A DNA stretch of 64,000 nucleotides, from positions 24,993,144-25,057,143 of the forward strand of contig CM055875.1 of NCBI GenBank assembly GCA_029582165.1, given 5' to 3'. Shown piece by piece: positions 10,983-23,100 of the stretch. A program made the position numbers and the translations under genes. The DNA is from Portulaca oleracea (Eukaryota > Streptophyta > Magnoliopsida > Caryophyllales > Portulacaceae). Positions within the stretch are counted from its first letter, which is position 1; each line of letters starts with the position of its first letter. Below the pieces are notes generated by a model, which was not told the DNA's origin, did not search any database, and was given only the letters and a program-made list of their open reading frames with translations.

Positions 10983-12763
10983 TGTTGCACAAGGGGTTTG
11001 TTAGACCTCGGTAATATCGTTCTTCCATAGGGAGCTAGGGGCCTTCACAGCAATTACTTAACTCTAGGTAGGGTTTAGGATTAAGAAAGGGGAGATAGAT
11101 TTTTGAGGTAAAAACAGCACAAAAACACTAAGTTCGGTCAAAAGGTGAGACAATGGGTGTTGGGAGACTTTCGGGATGCAAACAGGGATAAGGAAATGGG
11201 TTTCGCAGCAAGAGAGTAACGAGAAGGGGAAATCAAATGGTAACTCTGTTGGAAAATACCCACCGGGCTTCCCTTTTCAAGGATAGTCCGAATTGACTTC
11301 CTCAAAGTCCATAGACAGACCCGGGGAGTCGATTAAACGGAATTTCCTAGTTAGTTTCTATTCGCGTTCACGAACTAGAACACTAACTATCCCAATTCCT
11401 ACCTTCCAACAAGCATTGGATGTAGTCGGGATGTTTTCGCACCCAATTACTTCCCACTTCAGGGAAGGATAGGGTTGGGGAATTGATTTCCTAACTAGTC
11501 ACTCACTAATATTGCTAACCCAATCTAATCACCCATTCACACCCTTAATATCTCCCAAACCCATTAGGGTTCTAGCCACTAAACATCCTAACTATCATGA
11601 TACTAACATCAACAACATTAATCATGCTTAAAAAGATAAACAAGATGACAACAAACAATCAACAAAATCAATAAAAGCAAAACAGAGATTAATAGATGAG
11701 CTATGAAATAAAAGAGAGGAAGGGTTAAGAAATACTCATTGATTGATGACCAAAAAGGCAAAAACCCTGAATAATAAATGCTCCAATGCTCCAAATATGA
11801 TAATAATCTTCAAACTTGAAATAAAACTTGAGAGAATCCAACACAAGAATCAATAAACTCAGCAAAGATCTTCACTAACTCTCTAATCCAAAGCTTGAAG
11901 TGTGATGAAAGAAGGCTAAAGTATCATAAATGCTAGGTAAAAGCTGATTAAAGATTGTCTAAAGATTGATAAAGGATGTCTATCTGCTAAAATGACTTAA
12001 AACAATATATAGTAACTCAAGTTGTTACTCAAAACTCATCACTTAATCACTACAGGCAAACTGTGCCCGCGGGGGATTGTGGGCACGGTCAAGGTGACCG
12101 TGGCCACGGTCCTGCGTAAGGCAGGAAAGTTCTCTCTTCACTTCGCTGTACCGTGGGCACGGTACCCAAGCACCGTGGGCACGGTGTAGGCGATTTAGGG
12201 TTGGCAACTCTTCGCTCATTCGCACCGCCGTGGCTACGATCATGGGAGACCGTGGCCACGGTCTTGTTCGGCCAACTTCTTCCTTGGGCAGGACAATATG
12301 CTCATCGTGGCTACGGTCAGGTTGACGTGACCACGGTCCATCTCGGGCTGCAACTCCTTCTTTGGGCGTTTGGCTTCAATCTGACCGTAGCTACGGTCAA
12401 GGTGACCGTGGCCACGGTCTATCTCGACCACTTGGTTACTTCAGGGCGTAGCGCCCGCTACGGAATTGGTCGTGGGGGCTACCCTTCGACGCCTGGGAGC
12501 TTGCACTTGCGTTTTCGCGCTTTCGACATACTCGGCCCTTCCGTTTCCGCTGCCTTTGACACGACCAGGGCTCGGGGAATCTTAGGGAATCTCTGGATTC
12601 CCAAGATTGGAGCAAAAATAGCCCATTTAGCATCGTTTTGAGTAAAACCTTCGGAAACTACAAAAATAAACAAAACGCATTAAAAGTTATTAAAACGAGC
12701 TACGAGACAAGTCAAAAGCATAAGGATTTAGTCGGTATTTAGACGCGAAAATGGTTCTAAACA
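10983..12763 (-). repeat. Athila 5' LTR, complete (1781 bp)
   Basis: On the minus strand it starts TGTTTAGAAC (12763) and ends GTGCAACA (10983), so it has the TG...CA ends. Its right part matches window positions 1-461. An ATATATT box on the minus strand near 12005-12012 is a possible promoter element. The U3 part carries the palindrome array at 12078-12422. Confidence 0.93.
12078..12422. repeat. LTR array of CCGTGG-CCACGG palindromes
   Basis: About ten imperfect palindromes of the type GACCGTGGCCACGGTC occur in the LTR, many in pairs about 10 nt apart. Their U3 position makes a regulatory role possible, but none is shown by the sequence. Confidence 0.88.
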
Positions 12764-14160
12764 GCCACCTTCGGTATAAGAGCCAGATTAGTTGCATTTA
12801 GTTGTTTCAGGAGTTTCCCAATAATAAAACACTCCTGAGCAGCAGCGGAGACAAGGTCTCCTATTTGATTTCAGCATTTTTTATAAAAACCACTGGAATA
12901 CCCGTCTGGTCCGGGTGTCTTATCATTTAGAATTGAGAAGATGGCCTCTTTTATGTCCTTGTCTGTGATTGGCCTCGAGTGCAGGTTGTTGAGTACACAT
13001 TAGTCAAGGGCACATGTAAGGAATATGTCGTCTGCTACCGATGTTTCTTTGTATGTCAGATTTCCAAGTAGGTTTTTATAGAACAAGCTTAGTTGATCAT
13101 TTACCTCCTGGAGCCCTGTGACTTTGATGCCATTAGCAGTTTCTATTTCACAAACGTATAGCTGGGTGCGCTTCTGTCTCATCTTGGCGAAGAATAAGTT
13201 TGAGCAGCTGTCACCCATATCATCCCAATCTAGTTTGCTTTGCTGTAGTTTCAAAAGCAAGGACGAATGTAATTTGTCATAGTAGGTACATCTCTGGTTC
13301 TTCTCTTCTTGCTGGAGTACTGGATTTGTCGGATCTTGACTGAGTCTATCCTGGAGATTGATGAGATTATCTCTTACTGCGATTTCTTGAGAGTGAATAT
13401 CGTAGAAGCGGTTTCTATGTAGTGCTTGTAGTTTCGGGCGCAGCTTGTGGAGGTATTGTGTTAATTGAAACATTTTGTGACCCTCCGGGATCTCCATTAG
13501 CGTGTCCTTAATCAGATGCTTGAACCTCTCATCTTTAGTCCACATGTCGCAGAACTTGAAGGGTTGCTTCTATTTTGCCATCTCCATGAAGTTGATATTG
13601 ATAACTGAATGATCTGACAGACCGCATGCTTTAAAATGAACTTGCATCAAGTCTGTAATTAGGTACCAATGCGGGTTTACAAGAAGGCAATCTAACCTGG
13701 AGCGGACATGACCATTGGTCCAGGTGTAGTACGTCCCAGAGTATGGTGGTTCATGAAGGCAACATTGTTGGACACATTGTGTCATCGGCTGGGTCAAGAA
13801 AGATTCAACTTTGGCTCCACCGATTCTTTTTTCTTCAGACATTATTGCATTAAAGTCACCTATCACTGCCCAAGGACCTTCCATCCTATCTGCAATATCA
13901 CGAAGAGCTTCCCAAAGAGGTTCTCTCTCGCCAAGCTCATTGTGCCCATAGACCCAAGTTATGTGGGAGGTGGTATTGTTTTGTACAGCTATAATTTTCA
14001 TATGTATATGCTGGTCACAGCTACCCAAAATTTATGCTTCGTAGGCTCGAGGGTTCCAAGCAACCCAGATGCGAACTTTTTGACAATGCTGAATGTTTGT
14101 AATCGAATCCAATGGCCAAAAGCATTATTGTGGAAAATATCAATCTTTCGCTGGGGGATT
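12764..14160 (-). pseudogene. LINE ORF2, endonuclease and partial RT
   Basis: The endonuclease part has WAVIGDFNAIMSEEKR, YYTWTNGHVRSRLD and LSDHSVI, the APE-type signature. The RT part has the plant LINE box TPGPDGYSSGFYK and ends ATNLALIPKV at the Athila junction. The frame is continuous from 14028, broken by TAG 13570-13572, a TAA at about 13000 and a TGA near 12886. The first endonuclease box is damaged: only GLIGLYETKI survives, near 14180, so a deletion is likely there. Confidence 0.87.
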
Positions 14161-14234
14161 TTTGTTTCATAAAGACCAATTAGACCCGCCCCCTGTTATG
14201 CAAGAAGACCCGGTCTTCTTGCTTCTCCGGGCTG

Positions 14235-14779
<545 letters not shown>

Positions 14780-14846
14780 AGGCGATTCCCAGGCGATCAA
14801 ATCTGGTTTCCTTCCTTCCTTGGTCCAGGGCCACCCAGCCCTAGCC

Positions 14847-16116
14847 ATGGCAAAGACCAGGAAGGTGAGCAGCCGACAAGCCACCAACTCGTCACTGGAC
14901 TTTTCTCCAAGCAAAACTCCGGTAACTAAAACAGAAACATCCCAAATCGAAGCTTCTGCTACAAAGAAGAAAGTCGAAAATCCAAAGAAAACACAAACAG
15001 AATCGAGACCTACTTCTAGTGCAGCAAATGTAGTTTCCGAAGAACAAAAGGGAAATACTGGGGCATAACAGGGAAAAAATGTTAAAGAGGAAGCAACCCA
15101 GAAAGAGAATAAAAAAGTTATCAAGAAGACGACCTACTCAGCTTTGGTAGATCCAGATGCTGGAACTGATCTTCAGTACATTGAAGCCGAACAAATCGAT
15201 GGAGTGAGAATTGCAAGAATGGAACAAGAGGAAGTAGCGCAAGAAGTGGATTATTGGAAAAATTCAATCCTATGTTGTGTTCTTGGGGCAAACCCACCTT
15301 TCCCAGTAATTGAAGGATTTCTTCGCAGAATTTGGAGTAAATATGAGGTGAGCAAAATTGCTGCAATTCACAAGGGTTTATTTTTTGTCAGATTTGATAC
15401 TGAAAATCATAAGGAAGAAGTCCTAGGCAGAGGGATTTTCTTTTTTGATAACAAACCTCTAATAGTCTAGCCATGGTCTCCTCAACAGAAAATTGATATC
15501 AATGAGATCAAAACCTTACCAATATAGGTAAAGTTCCCTCAACTGGATATCCAATACTGGAGTCTCAAAAATCTAAGTAGCATTGCAAGTCTGATTGGAA
15601 TGCCAATTAAGACCGACAAAGCTACTAAGGACAGATCTTACTTAGCAGCAGCCAGAGTCTTGATTGAGGTTAAGATCGATGAAGCTCTCCCTGATGAAGT
15701 CAAATTTGTCAATGAGAATGAAGTTATAGTGACCCGGAAAGTAGAATATGATTGGAAACCTATTAAGTGTACCTACTGCAACATGATGGGTCATAAAGTA
15801 GAGGAATGTAAGAAGAAAGAAGCACAAACACAAACACAGCAGAGACATGCAAAGGAAAAAGTGCAGATTTAGAGACCAAAACAGAAGATCTCAAGAGATG
15901 TTGATAAACTAGGTTTTATACGACCTTCAAAGACTGCCAATTCAATCCCACAAAAGAATACCACAGATTCACACTCCTTTGCAAAACAAATATCAGCAGT
16001 TGGAAAAATTACATGATGTGGAAGAGGATGAACTAAATGAAGGGGCAGAAGATGAATTGAAAGATGGCAGCGAGGGGAAAGATCAGTCCTCGGAGTCTGA
16101 TTCAGACTCCACATGA
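14847..16116 (+). pseudogene. LINE ORF1 (DUF4283-type domain plus CCHC knuckle)
   Basis: ATG at 14847 opens MAKTRKVSSRQ and a Lys/Thr-rich N-terminus. The central domain (about 15200-15460) contains CVLGANPPFPVIEGFLRRIW and FVRFDTENHKEEVL, like the DUF4283 domain of plant LINE ORF1. A knuckle CTYCNMMGHKVEEC lies near 15770-15810. One frame holds to 15872 apart from stops at 15066, 15468 and 15525. A frameshift then leads into an acidic Ser/Asp-rich tail ending TGA 16114-16116, which overlaps the ORF2 ATG. Confidence 0.86.
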
Positions 16117-19100
16117 AAGTCATCTCATGGAACATACGGGGTCTGAATGACCCCAGAAAGCAAGAGGATGTCCAAGTCTTCTTGCATGAGGTGCAAGCCA
16201 ACATTATTTGTTTATTAAAGACAAAAATCAAGCTTGAAAAGGAAACCTTCATTGTTAAAGGTATGTTCAAGTACTGGGCTACTCTTACGAATTTTGCACA
16301 TTACTCAGGTGGTCGAATCCTCATTGCTTGGAAACCAAATAAAGTGGATGTGCAACCCATCAAAATTGATGCACAATACATTCATTGCTTAATCACTGAT
16401 TGTAACACTGGGACAAAGCCATTCTATACCTTTGTCTATGGGTTCAATAGAATGGAAGAAATAGTACATCTTTGATGACTTGAAAAACATTTCTGAGGGT
16501 ATGGATAATGCATGGTGTGTCTTGGGAGATTTCAATGCAGTCCTGCACAAGGAAGACAGAATTAATGGCACCCAAATTCAAAATTTTGAAATCCAGGATT
16601 TCAAAGATTGTGTTGATCACTGCCAATTATTTGAGTTGTCATGCTATGGTGCTAAACATACATGGACCAATGGTCATGTACAATCAAAGATAGATCGGGT
16701 TTTCTTTAATGAGGATTAGGTTCTAGCCAATGACTATGTGGTTGGAACTTATCTTCATCAGAGCCTGTTCGATCACAAAGTCATTCAACTTGAGATGAAG
16801 AACGGTCCTCAACAAAAACCATGTTTTCGCTTTTGTGACATGTGGACAAATGATCCAAGTTTTGAGCATTTAATTGAGACAGTTGTGCAACAGATGAAAG
16901 GAGGCTCTGCAATGCACTCCATTTATCATCTCCTTAAGGGCCTCAAACCTAAGCTTAAGACCCTAAATAGAAGGAATTATGCTAATATTCATCGCCAATG
17001 CATAGAAAAGTAAAACCAACTTATCAAAATCCAAGAGCTGCTGACAGAAACGCCAACATCTAGTCAGCTCATTGACCAGGAAGCCACAATCAAACAGCAG
17101 TACACTACCATCCTGAAATCTGCTCATCAACTCCTGTCTCAGCAAAGTAAGTTGAATGCTATCTCCCTAGGAGACACTTGTTCCAAATATTTCTTCAGTA
17201 AAATGAAGAAAAGAAAGAATGCATCCACAATCTACACTATGCAAGATCAGGAAGGCAACAGCATCTCTGGCTTTTAAAATGTGGGTAATCATCTTGCTGA
17301 TTATTTTCAAAAGCTTCTGGGTGTACAATGGTCATCGAAGCCAAACCAATCCGGATGTGTTTCTCCAAGTTCCTCTCCTGACAATTCAGCGGAAGCTAAA
17401 CCTCAGTGCTCCATTCACAAATCAAGACATTAAGAGTGCTTTATTTTCTATTCCAAATATCAAATCTCCTGGTCCTGATGGTTATACCAGTGGTTTTTTT
17501 AAGCACACTTGGGCTTATATTGAACAGCCGCTCTATGCAGCTGTCAGAGAATCTTTTACCACAGGAAAGATGATTACTGCTTGGAATTCCACGGTCCTTG
17601 CTCTTATTCCAAAAACAGAGAATCCAGAAACTGCAGTTGACTTCAGACCTATTGCTTGTTGCAATACAATATATAAGACAGTCTCGAAACTAATTGCTTC
17701 AAGACTTCGGCAAGTGCTCCCTCATCTAATCAATGAAAGCCAAACAGCTTTCATCCCCGGCAGAGAATTACTTCACAACATCCTCATGTAACATGAGCTG
17801 TCTCGGGGTTTTAGAAGGCAAACTACCCAATCCAAATGTATCTTCAAGATAGACCTACGGAAAGCTTTTGATAGTCTTCACTGGGAATTCGTCAAAGAAA
17901 TCCTTCAAGGATACAAATTTCCCCAGCAGTTCATAGATTGGGTAATAAGTTGTGTCACTACCTCCTCCTTTACCATACAAATCAATGGTGGAACGTATGG
18001 GTATTTCAAAGGTGCCCGTGGTCTACGCGAAGGAGATCCAATATCACCGCTGCTATTTGTACTCTCTATGGAGTACTTATCGAGGAGTTTAATCCTTGCA
18101 TCACAGGACAAAAAAATTCAAATTTTTTCCTCGATGCAAGGATATAAAGTTCACCCATTTGATCTTTGCAGATGATCTCATGTTATTCAGTGCAGCAGAC
18201 CCTCATACAGTTCAGGAAATTATGGACATCCTGGATCACTTCCAGGAAACCTCTGGCCTCACTTCAAACGCTAATAAATCCAAAATTCTGATCTCCGGAG
18301 TTCCAAGCCCTACAAAGCAACAAATTATGCAAATTACAGGCTTTGAATAGAGCGACCTTCCTTTCTATTACTTGGGCATGCCAATCACAGATGGAAGACT
18401 CAGCAAAAATGATTGCCAGAAGCTGGTTGATAAAAGCACAGCGAGGATAAGATGTTGGCATACCAGCAATATTTCTTATGCTGGCCGGGTAATGCTCATT
18501 AACACTGTCATTATGGGCCTCTATACTTATTGGGCATCAATCATCATCATCCTCCAACAGGTAATTGACCAAATCAACAAAATTTGTCGAAACTTCCTCT
18601 GGGGGGCTAATGCTGCCTATTCCGAAATTCCCCTGATAAATTGGAATGCTGTGTGCTGCTCAAAATCAAGTGGTGGACTGGGAATCAAAAATTTGAATCA
18701 TTGGAATGCAGCTCTAATTGCAAAACAGGTGATGACCATTGCAGAACAAAAGGAGACCCTCTGGGTCAAATGGATCCATGGAAGATATATAAAGGGGAAA
18801 GAATGGTGGGAGTACCATCCAAAGGGGGACACATGTTGGTACTTCAAAAAACTCTGCCAGGTAAAGGAACAGCTAAAAACCTGCAATCCCTTCCAAACCC
18901 CTTATACTGTCAAACAAGGCTATGATCGATTTATGGGAAATGCTTGCAAATGGCCCTGGGCCAGGATAGTGTGGAACAGATTTAATACTCCTCGACATTC
19001 TTTCTGCACTTGGTTGGCACTACATGGGAGGCTCCAAGTCAAAACGAGATTGCACAATTCATCAACAACAACATGCCCTATGTGTAGCAGCTCTGATGAA

Positions 19101-19434
19101 ACTATTGAGCACTTATTCCATGATTGTGATTATGCAAAACAACTTAGAGAAAATCTAAATACATGGATTACAATTCCTACTGCAGGAAACTGGGCAACTT
19201 GGACCAGGAAGTTGCGCCAAAGGAAACAAGCATAAAACCCATATTATCCATGCGGTTTTTGCATCATACGTCTACAATATCTGGCAAGCTCGTAATAATG
19301 TCATTTTCAAGAACATCACAAGAGACCCAAGACAGGTTTTCAATTTGATCAAGCATCACCTTAGGGATAGAACTCTTTTCCTTATCAATAATACGAAAAT
19401 TCAAAACAAATGCATAGATATCTTGTGTGCCTAG
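16113..19434 (+). pseudogene. LINE ORF2, endonuclease, RT and zf-RVT
   Basis: Starts MKVISWNIRGLND, the first APE endonuclease box. The Glu expected in the LxETK box is Lys here (CLLKTKIK), so endonuclease activity is doubtful. GDFNAVL and TWTNGHV follow. RT shows SPGPDGYTSGFF, ALIPKTENPE, KIDLRKAFDS and the catalytic FADDLML near 18165. A C-terminal Cys/His region (CPMCSS ... HLFHDC) and VYNIWQARNNVIF close the protein at TAG 19432-19434. Frameshifts lie near 16475, 17200, 18150 and 19230; stops at 16717, 17011, 17789 and 18348. Confidence 0.9.
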
Positions 19435-19495
19435 GTTTGTAACACTATGTTTTTACTGTTTTTTTTTTAATATACAATCACATTACTTCAAAAAA

Positions 19496-19504
<9 letters not shown>

Positions 19505-19567
<63 letters not shown>
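19505..19567. repeat. (TA)n microsatellite at LINE 3' end
   Basis: About 30 TA units directly follow GTGTGTGTC at the end of the LINE. It may be the element's tail or a duplicated TA-rich target. Confidence 0.95.
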
Positions 19568-19568
<1 letters not shown>

Positions 19569-19952
19569 CGGTAACAACAGAGTTTAGATAGGAAGATGCA
19601 ACAATCAGATCACAACCTTTGATTTTGCATCTGACGATATGTGGTCATGGATATCAGACAATGTGATCATGAAATCCATCACCACAATGCCTATAAAATG
19701 TAAAACTAAGCGTTGTAATATAATTTACTTTTTTCACCTTCCTACCTAAGTAACTCGAGTTTAATAAATTTAACATATATAATTTTCAATAATAATTAAT
19801 AATAATAGCAAAGGGTATTGAACGCTAGTTGGAAGTGAAGATTAAGGTGGTAATTTAATTATAATGACAAAGTAGTCATTTTAAATGATATATTAATCAT
19901 ATTTGTACAGTTATATTTATCAAAAGTAGCTATTAAAATTTTCATCACTGGA
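19568..19952. other. AT-rich spacer, nothing recognised
   Basis: No coding frame, repeat boundary or RNA gene is apparent between the TA tract and the foldback arm. Confidence 0.6.
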
Positions 19953-20243
19953 TAATTATCAAAAAATTGCTGGGAGGTGTCACATATTTCTAACAACTGA
20001 CTAGAAGGGGACCACTTTTTTTAATGCACTCGAAGTGGACCACATCTTTAAAGAATTGACTGCTGGATGATTTTCCGACCGTTTTGACTGAATTCCGGCG
20101 ATGTATATATGAAAAAACATAAATACCCTATGTTTTATCAAACAATTGCTGGGAGGTGTTTTACATTTCTAAAAAGTGACTGGACGGGGACCACTTTTTT
20201 CACACCTCTTCTCTGTAATCTCTCCTCCCCCAAATATCAATAC
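19953..20243 (+). repeat. Foldback left arm, outer part
   Basis: Pairs with about 27110-27410. Subrepeats start at about 19964 and 20138, and the arm shares GAATTCCGGC with the right arm. The copia target duplication AATAC ends it at 20239-20243. Confidence 0.82.
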
Positions 20244-20914
20244 TGTTGGAAATATTTCAAGAGTATAAGATAATTATATAGCCTAAAGAATTATATATTA
20301 CAAGTACAAGGATCATATACAAGTGAAATGTCAAGAATATGATCAACACGGGTGAGTCTAGGACCAACACAAGTCATGTTGGTCTCCAGAGAGCAAGAAA
20401 ACATTCTTGGGCTCAACACGGGTCGTGTTGCACCCAACACGGACCGTGGTGGAACCCAGAAGTGTTCTAAATGCTAACGGCTATATGATTTCGTGTAATT
20501 AGTGTTTGATATTGTTATTAAGCACGATTATAAATATATTCCAACAACTATATGACTTGACTTAGTCAAGGTCATATTAAGGATATGATTCTCCATTAAG
20601 TCTCTTGATTATCCTTTGACTAGGGTATCCTAAGAGGGTTAGAAGTCTTCTATAAATAGGAGACATTATCAAGCTATTTGAGACACCATTCTAAGTTAAT
20701 CACAACCACATTCTTGTCTAGACTGCAGCTATACTTGAGTGATTCAAGTGAGAAACTATTATTTTTGAGTGTAAAAAGTGCTAAGCTTTATCCCTTTGAA
20801 CATTTACGGTATAGTAAATAGTTCTTAAGGAAATTGAGTTTTAAGCCACAACTGTTAGCGTTATCCAAGCGAGTTTCATTGTTTTCTATACCTTATACTC
20901 CCTTTCCTCCAACA
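20244..20914 (+). repeat. copia-1 5' LTR (671 bp)
   Basis: Starts TGTTGGAAATATTTC and ends TTTCCTCCAACA. A TATAAATA box lies at 20651-20658, so transcription probably starts near 20680. The U3 carries a shortened array of CAACACGG..CCGTGTTG palindromes at 20345-20460. Confidence 0.95.
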
Positions 20915-20931
20915 ATCTTAAGAACTATTTA
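20815..20931 (+). promoter_or_regulatory. Self-complementary candidate primer site
   Basis: Positions 20917-20931, starting 2 nt after the 5' LTR where a primer binding site belongs, are exactly complementary over 15 nt to 20815-20829 in the LTR. The loop between them is 87 nt. The site lacks the TGG that pairs with a tRNA CCA end. The LTR segment is kept in the 3' LTR at 26262-26276. A self-primed mechanism is inferred. Confidence 0.6.
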
Positions 20932-20934
20932 GTA

Positions 20935-21850
20935 ATGGCCTCGCTTCGTGATATGTCTAGCAATTTCCAAAAGCTAGAGCGCTTTGAAGGAGTGGATTTC
21001 CGACGTTGGCAAAGCAAGATACATTTCTTGCTAACAACTCTTAATATGGCATATGTGCTTAACATTGAGATTTCTCCCAAAGTGAATCAAGAACTTTCGG
21101 CCGAGAAGGTGACGACCAAAGAGTCTCCAAAAGAGGATGCAACCGGCAAGATTTCCACGGGTGATGGAGGCAAGGAACAAGGAAAAGACAAGGTGTCCAT
21201 GAAAGATGCGAAGACTATTTGGCAAAGGCTTAAGATAGAGAATGACGACTACATTTGTAGCGGATGCATTCTCAACGGGATGAGCGACACTCTCTTTGAT
21301 GTCTATCAACATGTGGAGATGGCAAAGAAGCTTTAGGAGATGCTTGAAGCTAAGTATATGTCGGAAGATGCATCAAGTAAGAATTTTCTTGTTAGTCAAT
21401 TCATGAAATTTAAGATGGATGATAATAAGAAAATACTAGATCAACTCCATGAGATTCAACGTATTTTGAGTAACTTCAAGCAATACAATTTGAACATAGA
21501 TGAATCTATAATCGTATCCACTATTATTGACAAGTTACCTTCTTCTTGGAATGAGACTAAAAGGACTCTCATGCACCGAAAAGAGGCTATGTCTCTTGAA
21601 GGTTTGGCTAACCATCTTCGGATTTAAGAGGAGTTACGCCTACAAGATGGTTCCAAAGAGCAATCTAAGGTCCATGTGGTTCAAAAGAATAAGGGAAACA
21701 AGAATAAGAACAGAGCCACAACAAATCTAGCAAGAGAATTCAAAATCCTAAGCAAGTTTGTTGGAAATGTGGCAAACCGGGGAACACAAAGAGAGAGTGT
21801 TACCAATGGAAAAAGAAACATGGTCTTTGAAAGACACATCTAAGGGCAAA
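20935..21850 (+). pseudogene. copia-1 gag
   Basis: ATG at 20935, 20 nt after the LTR, opens MASLRDMSSNFQKLERFEG, then FRRWQSKIHFLL, typical of the copia gag N-terminus. The frame continues past TAG 21334-21336 to TAA 21625-21627 (ILDQLHEIQRIL, LPSSWNETKRTL). The zinc knuckle at 21759-21800 reads CWKCGKPGNTKREC in a shifted frame; its His is replaced by Asn, so zinc binding is probably lost. Confidence 0.88.
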
Positions 21851-23100
21851 AGTAAGGAGAAGGAACCCAATTCCTTTGTAGCCATGATTAAGGATCATAT
21901 TAACATGGTATCCATTGGTTGTAATGATTGGTACATAGACTCGGGTGCGTCAAGGCATGTTTGCATTGACAAGAGTTTATTCAAGACTCTCAAACCGGCG
22001 GATGATGTTGTGAAACTCTACAGGGGCAACAACCATCCGGTTAAAGTTGAAGGCATTGGGCAAGTGGAACTTGTTTTCACTTCCGGTAAATCTTTGCTTT
22101 TAAATGATGTGTATTTACCTCCGGAAGTTTGTAAGAATCTTGTATCTGGTTATCTCCTTAGCAAGTTTGGTTTTATGCAAGTTTATGATGGAGATAACTA
22201 TATACTTTCCAAGGGTGGGACTTTTATAGGGAAGGGATATGCTTATGGGGAGATGTTTAAATTGAATGCGAAAAGTAATAAAGATGGCATGATTTCCGCT
22301 TATATGCATGTGTCTAGTTTGAATAAGTCTTTTCTATGGCATGCTAGATTAGGACATGTGAACTTTTCAAAGTTGAAGGAAATGTCTAATCTTGATTTGA
22401 TTCCTAAATTGAATGATAACATAGAAAAGTGTAAGACATGCATGTTTAATAAAATCACTAAAAGTTCATTCTCAAGTATAAAAAGAACTTATAAATTGCT
22501 TGATTTAATTCATAGTCATTTAGGAGATTTTCATAGTACACCTTCTATGGGTGGTAAGAAGTATTATGTGACATTCATTGATGATTATTCTAGATATTTT
22601 CAAGTTTATCTTTTGAGTTCTAAAGATGAAACACTTGAAAAGTTTAGAGTTTACAAAACTAGAAGTGAACTTCAATGTGAGACCTTCATTAAGACTTTAA
22701 CATCCGATAGGGGAGGGAAATTTTATGATCCAAAGTTTTTCCAAGAAACGAGGATTGTCCATGAGACGCCCGTATACACCACAACAAAATGGGGTTGCGG
22801 AAAGGAAAAATAGAACTTTAAAAGAAATGGTGAATTTTATGTTGTCTAACTCCGGTTTAAGTAATGGATTTTGGGTGAAGTCATGTTAACGGCTTGTTAT
22901 ATTTTGAATAGAGCTTCATTCAAAGGGAATTCTAGTACCCCATATGAGTTATGGAACAAAAGAAAGCCAAATCTAAAGTATTTGAAGATTTGGGGTTGTA
23001 GGGCCATTGTAAGGGTCCCTGAACCTAAGAAAAGAAAGTTAGGTGAAAGAGGAATTGAGTGCATCTTTATAGTCTATGATCAAGATAACAGCTTATAGGT
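21851..23100 (+). pseudogene. copia-1 protease and integrase
   Basis: Protease active site is WYIDSGASRHVC near 21930-21965. The GAG-pre-integrase part has LWHARLGHVNFSKL and CKTCMFNK. In the integrase core the first catalytic Asp, normally HSD or HTD, appears as His (LIHSHLGDF). The second lies in TSDRGG. The third lies in the VAERK segment after a frameshift near 22790. The ORF continues into YELWNKRKPNLKYLKIWG and ends in stops near 23097. Confidence 0.88.

Larger units (their letters stand above)
1..12763 (-). mobile_element. Athila-type Ty3/gypsy retrotransposon, 3' LTR cut by the window edge
   Basis: Reading on the minus strand, the order is 5' LTR (10983-12763), tRNA-Asp primer site, gag, protease, RT, RNase H, integrase, an extra ORF in the env position, a polypurine tract and the start of the 3' LTR. 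The two LTR copies are recognisably the same over positions 1-461 and about 12299-12763. The tRNA-Asp primer site, the very long LTR, the extra 3' ORF and the integrase without a chromodomain together fit the Athila lineage. Every coding region has stops or frameshifts, so the copy is dead. It was inserted into a minus-strand LINE at 12763/12764. The matching left target duplication lies outside the window; the right flank starts GCCAC. Confidence 0.93.
14780..19504 (+). mobile_element. Near full-length L1-type LINE
   Basis: A short 5' leader (14780-14846) precedes ORF1 and ORF2, with about 70 nt of 3' sequence after ORF2. Length 4.7 kb is in the usual range for plant L1 elements. It has no clear poly(A) tail. 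It is bracketed by TA microsatellites on both sides (to 14779 and from 19505). Both ORFs have several stops and frameshifts. Confidence 0.9.
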
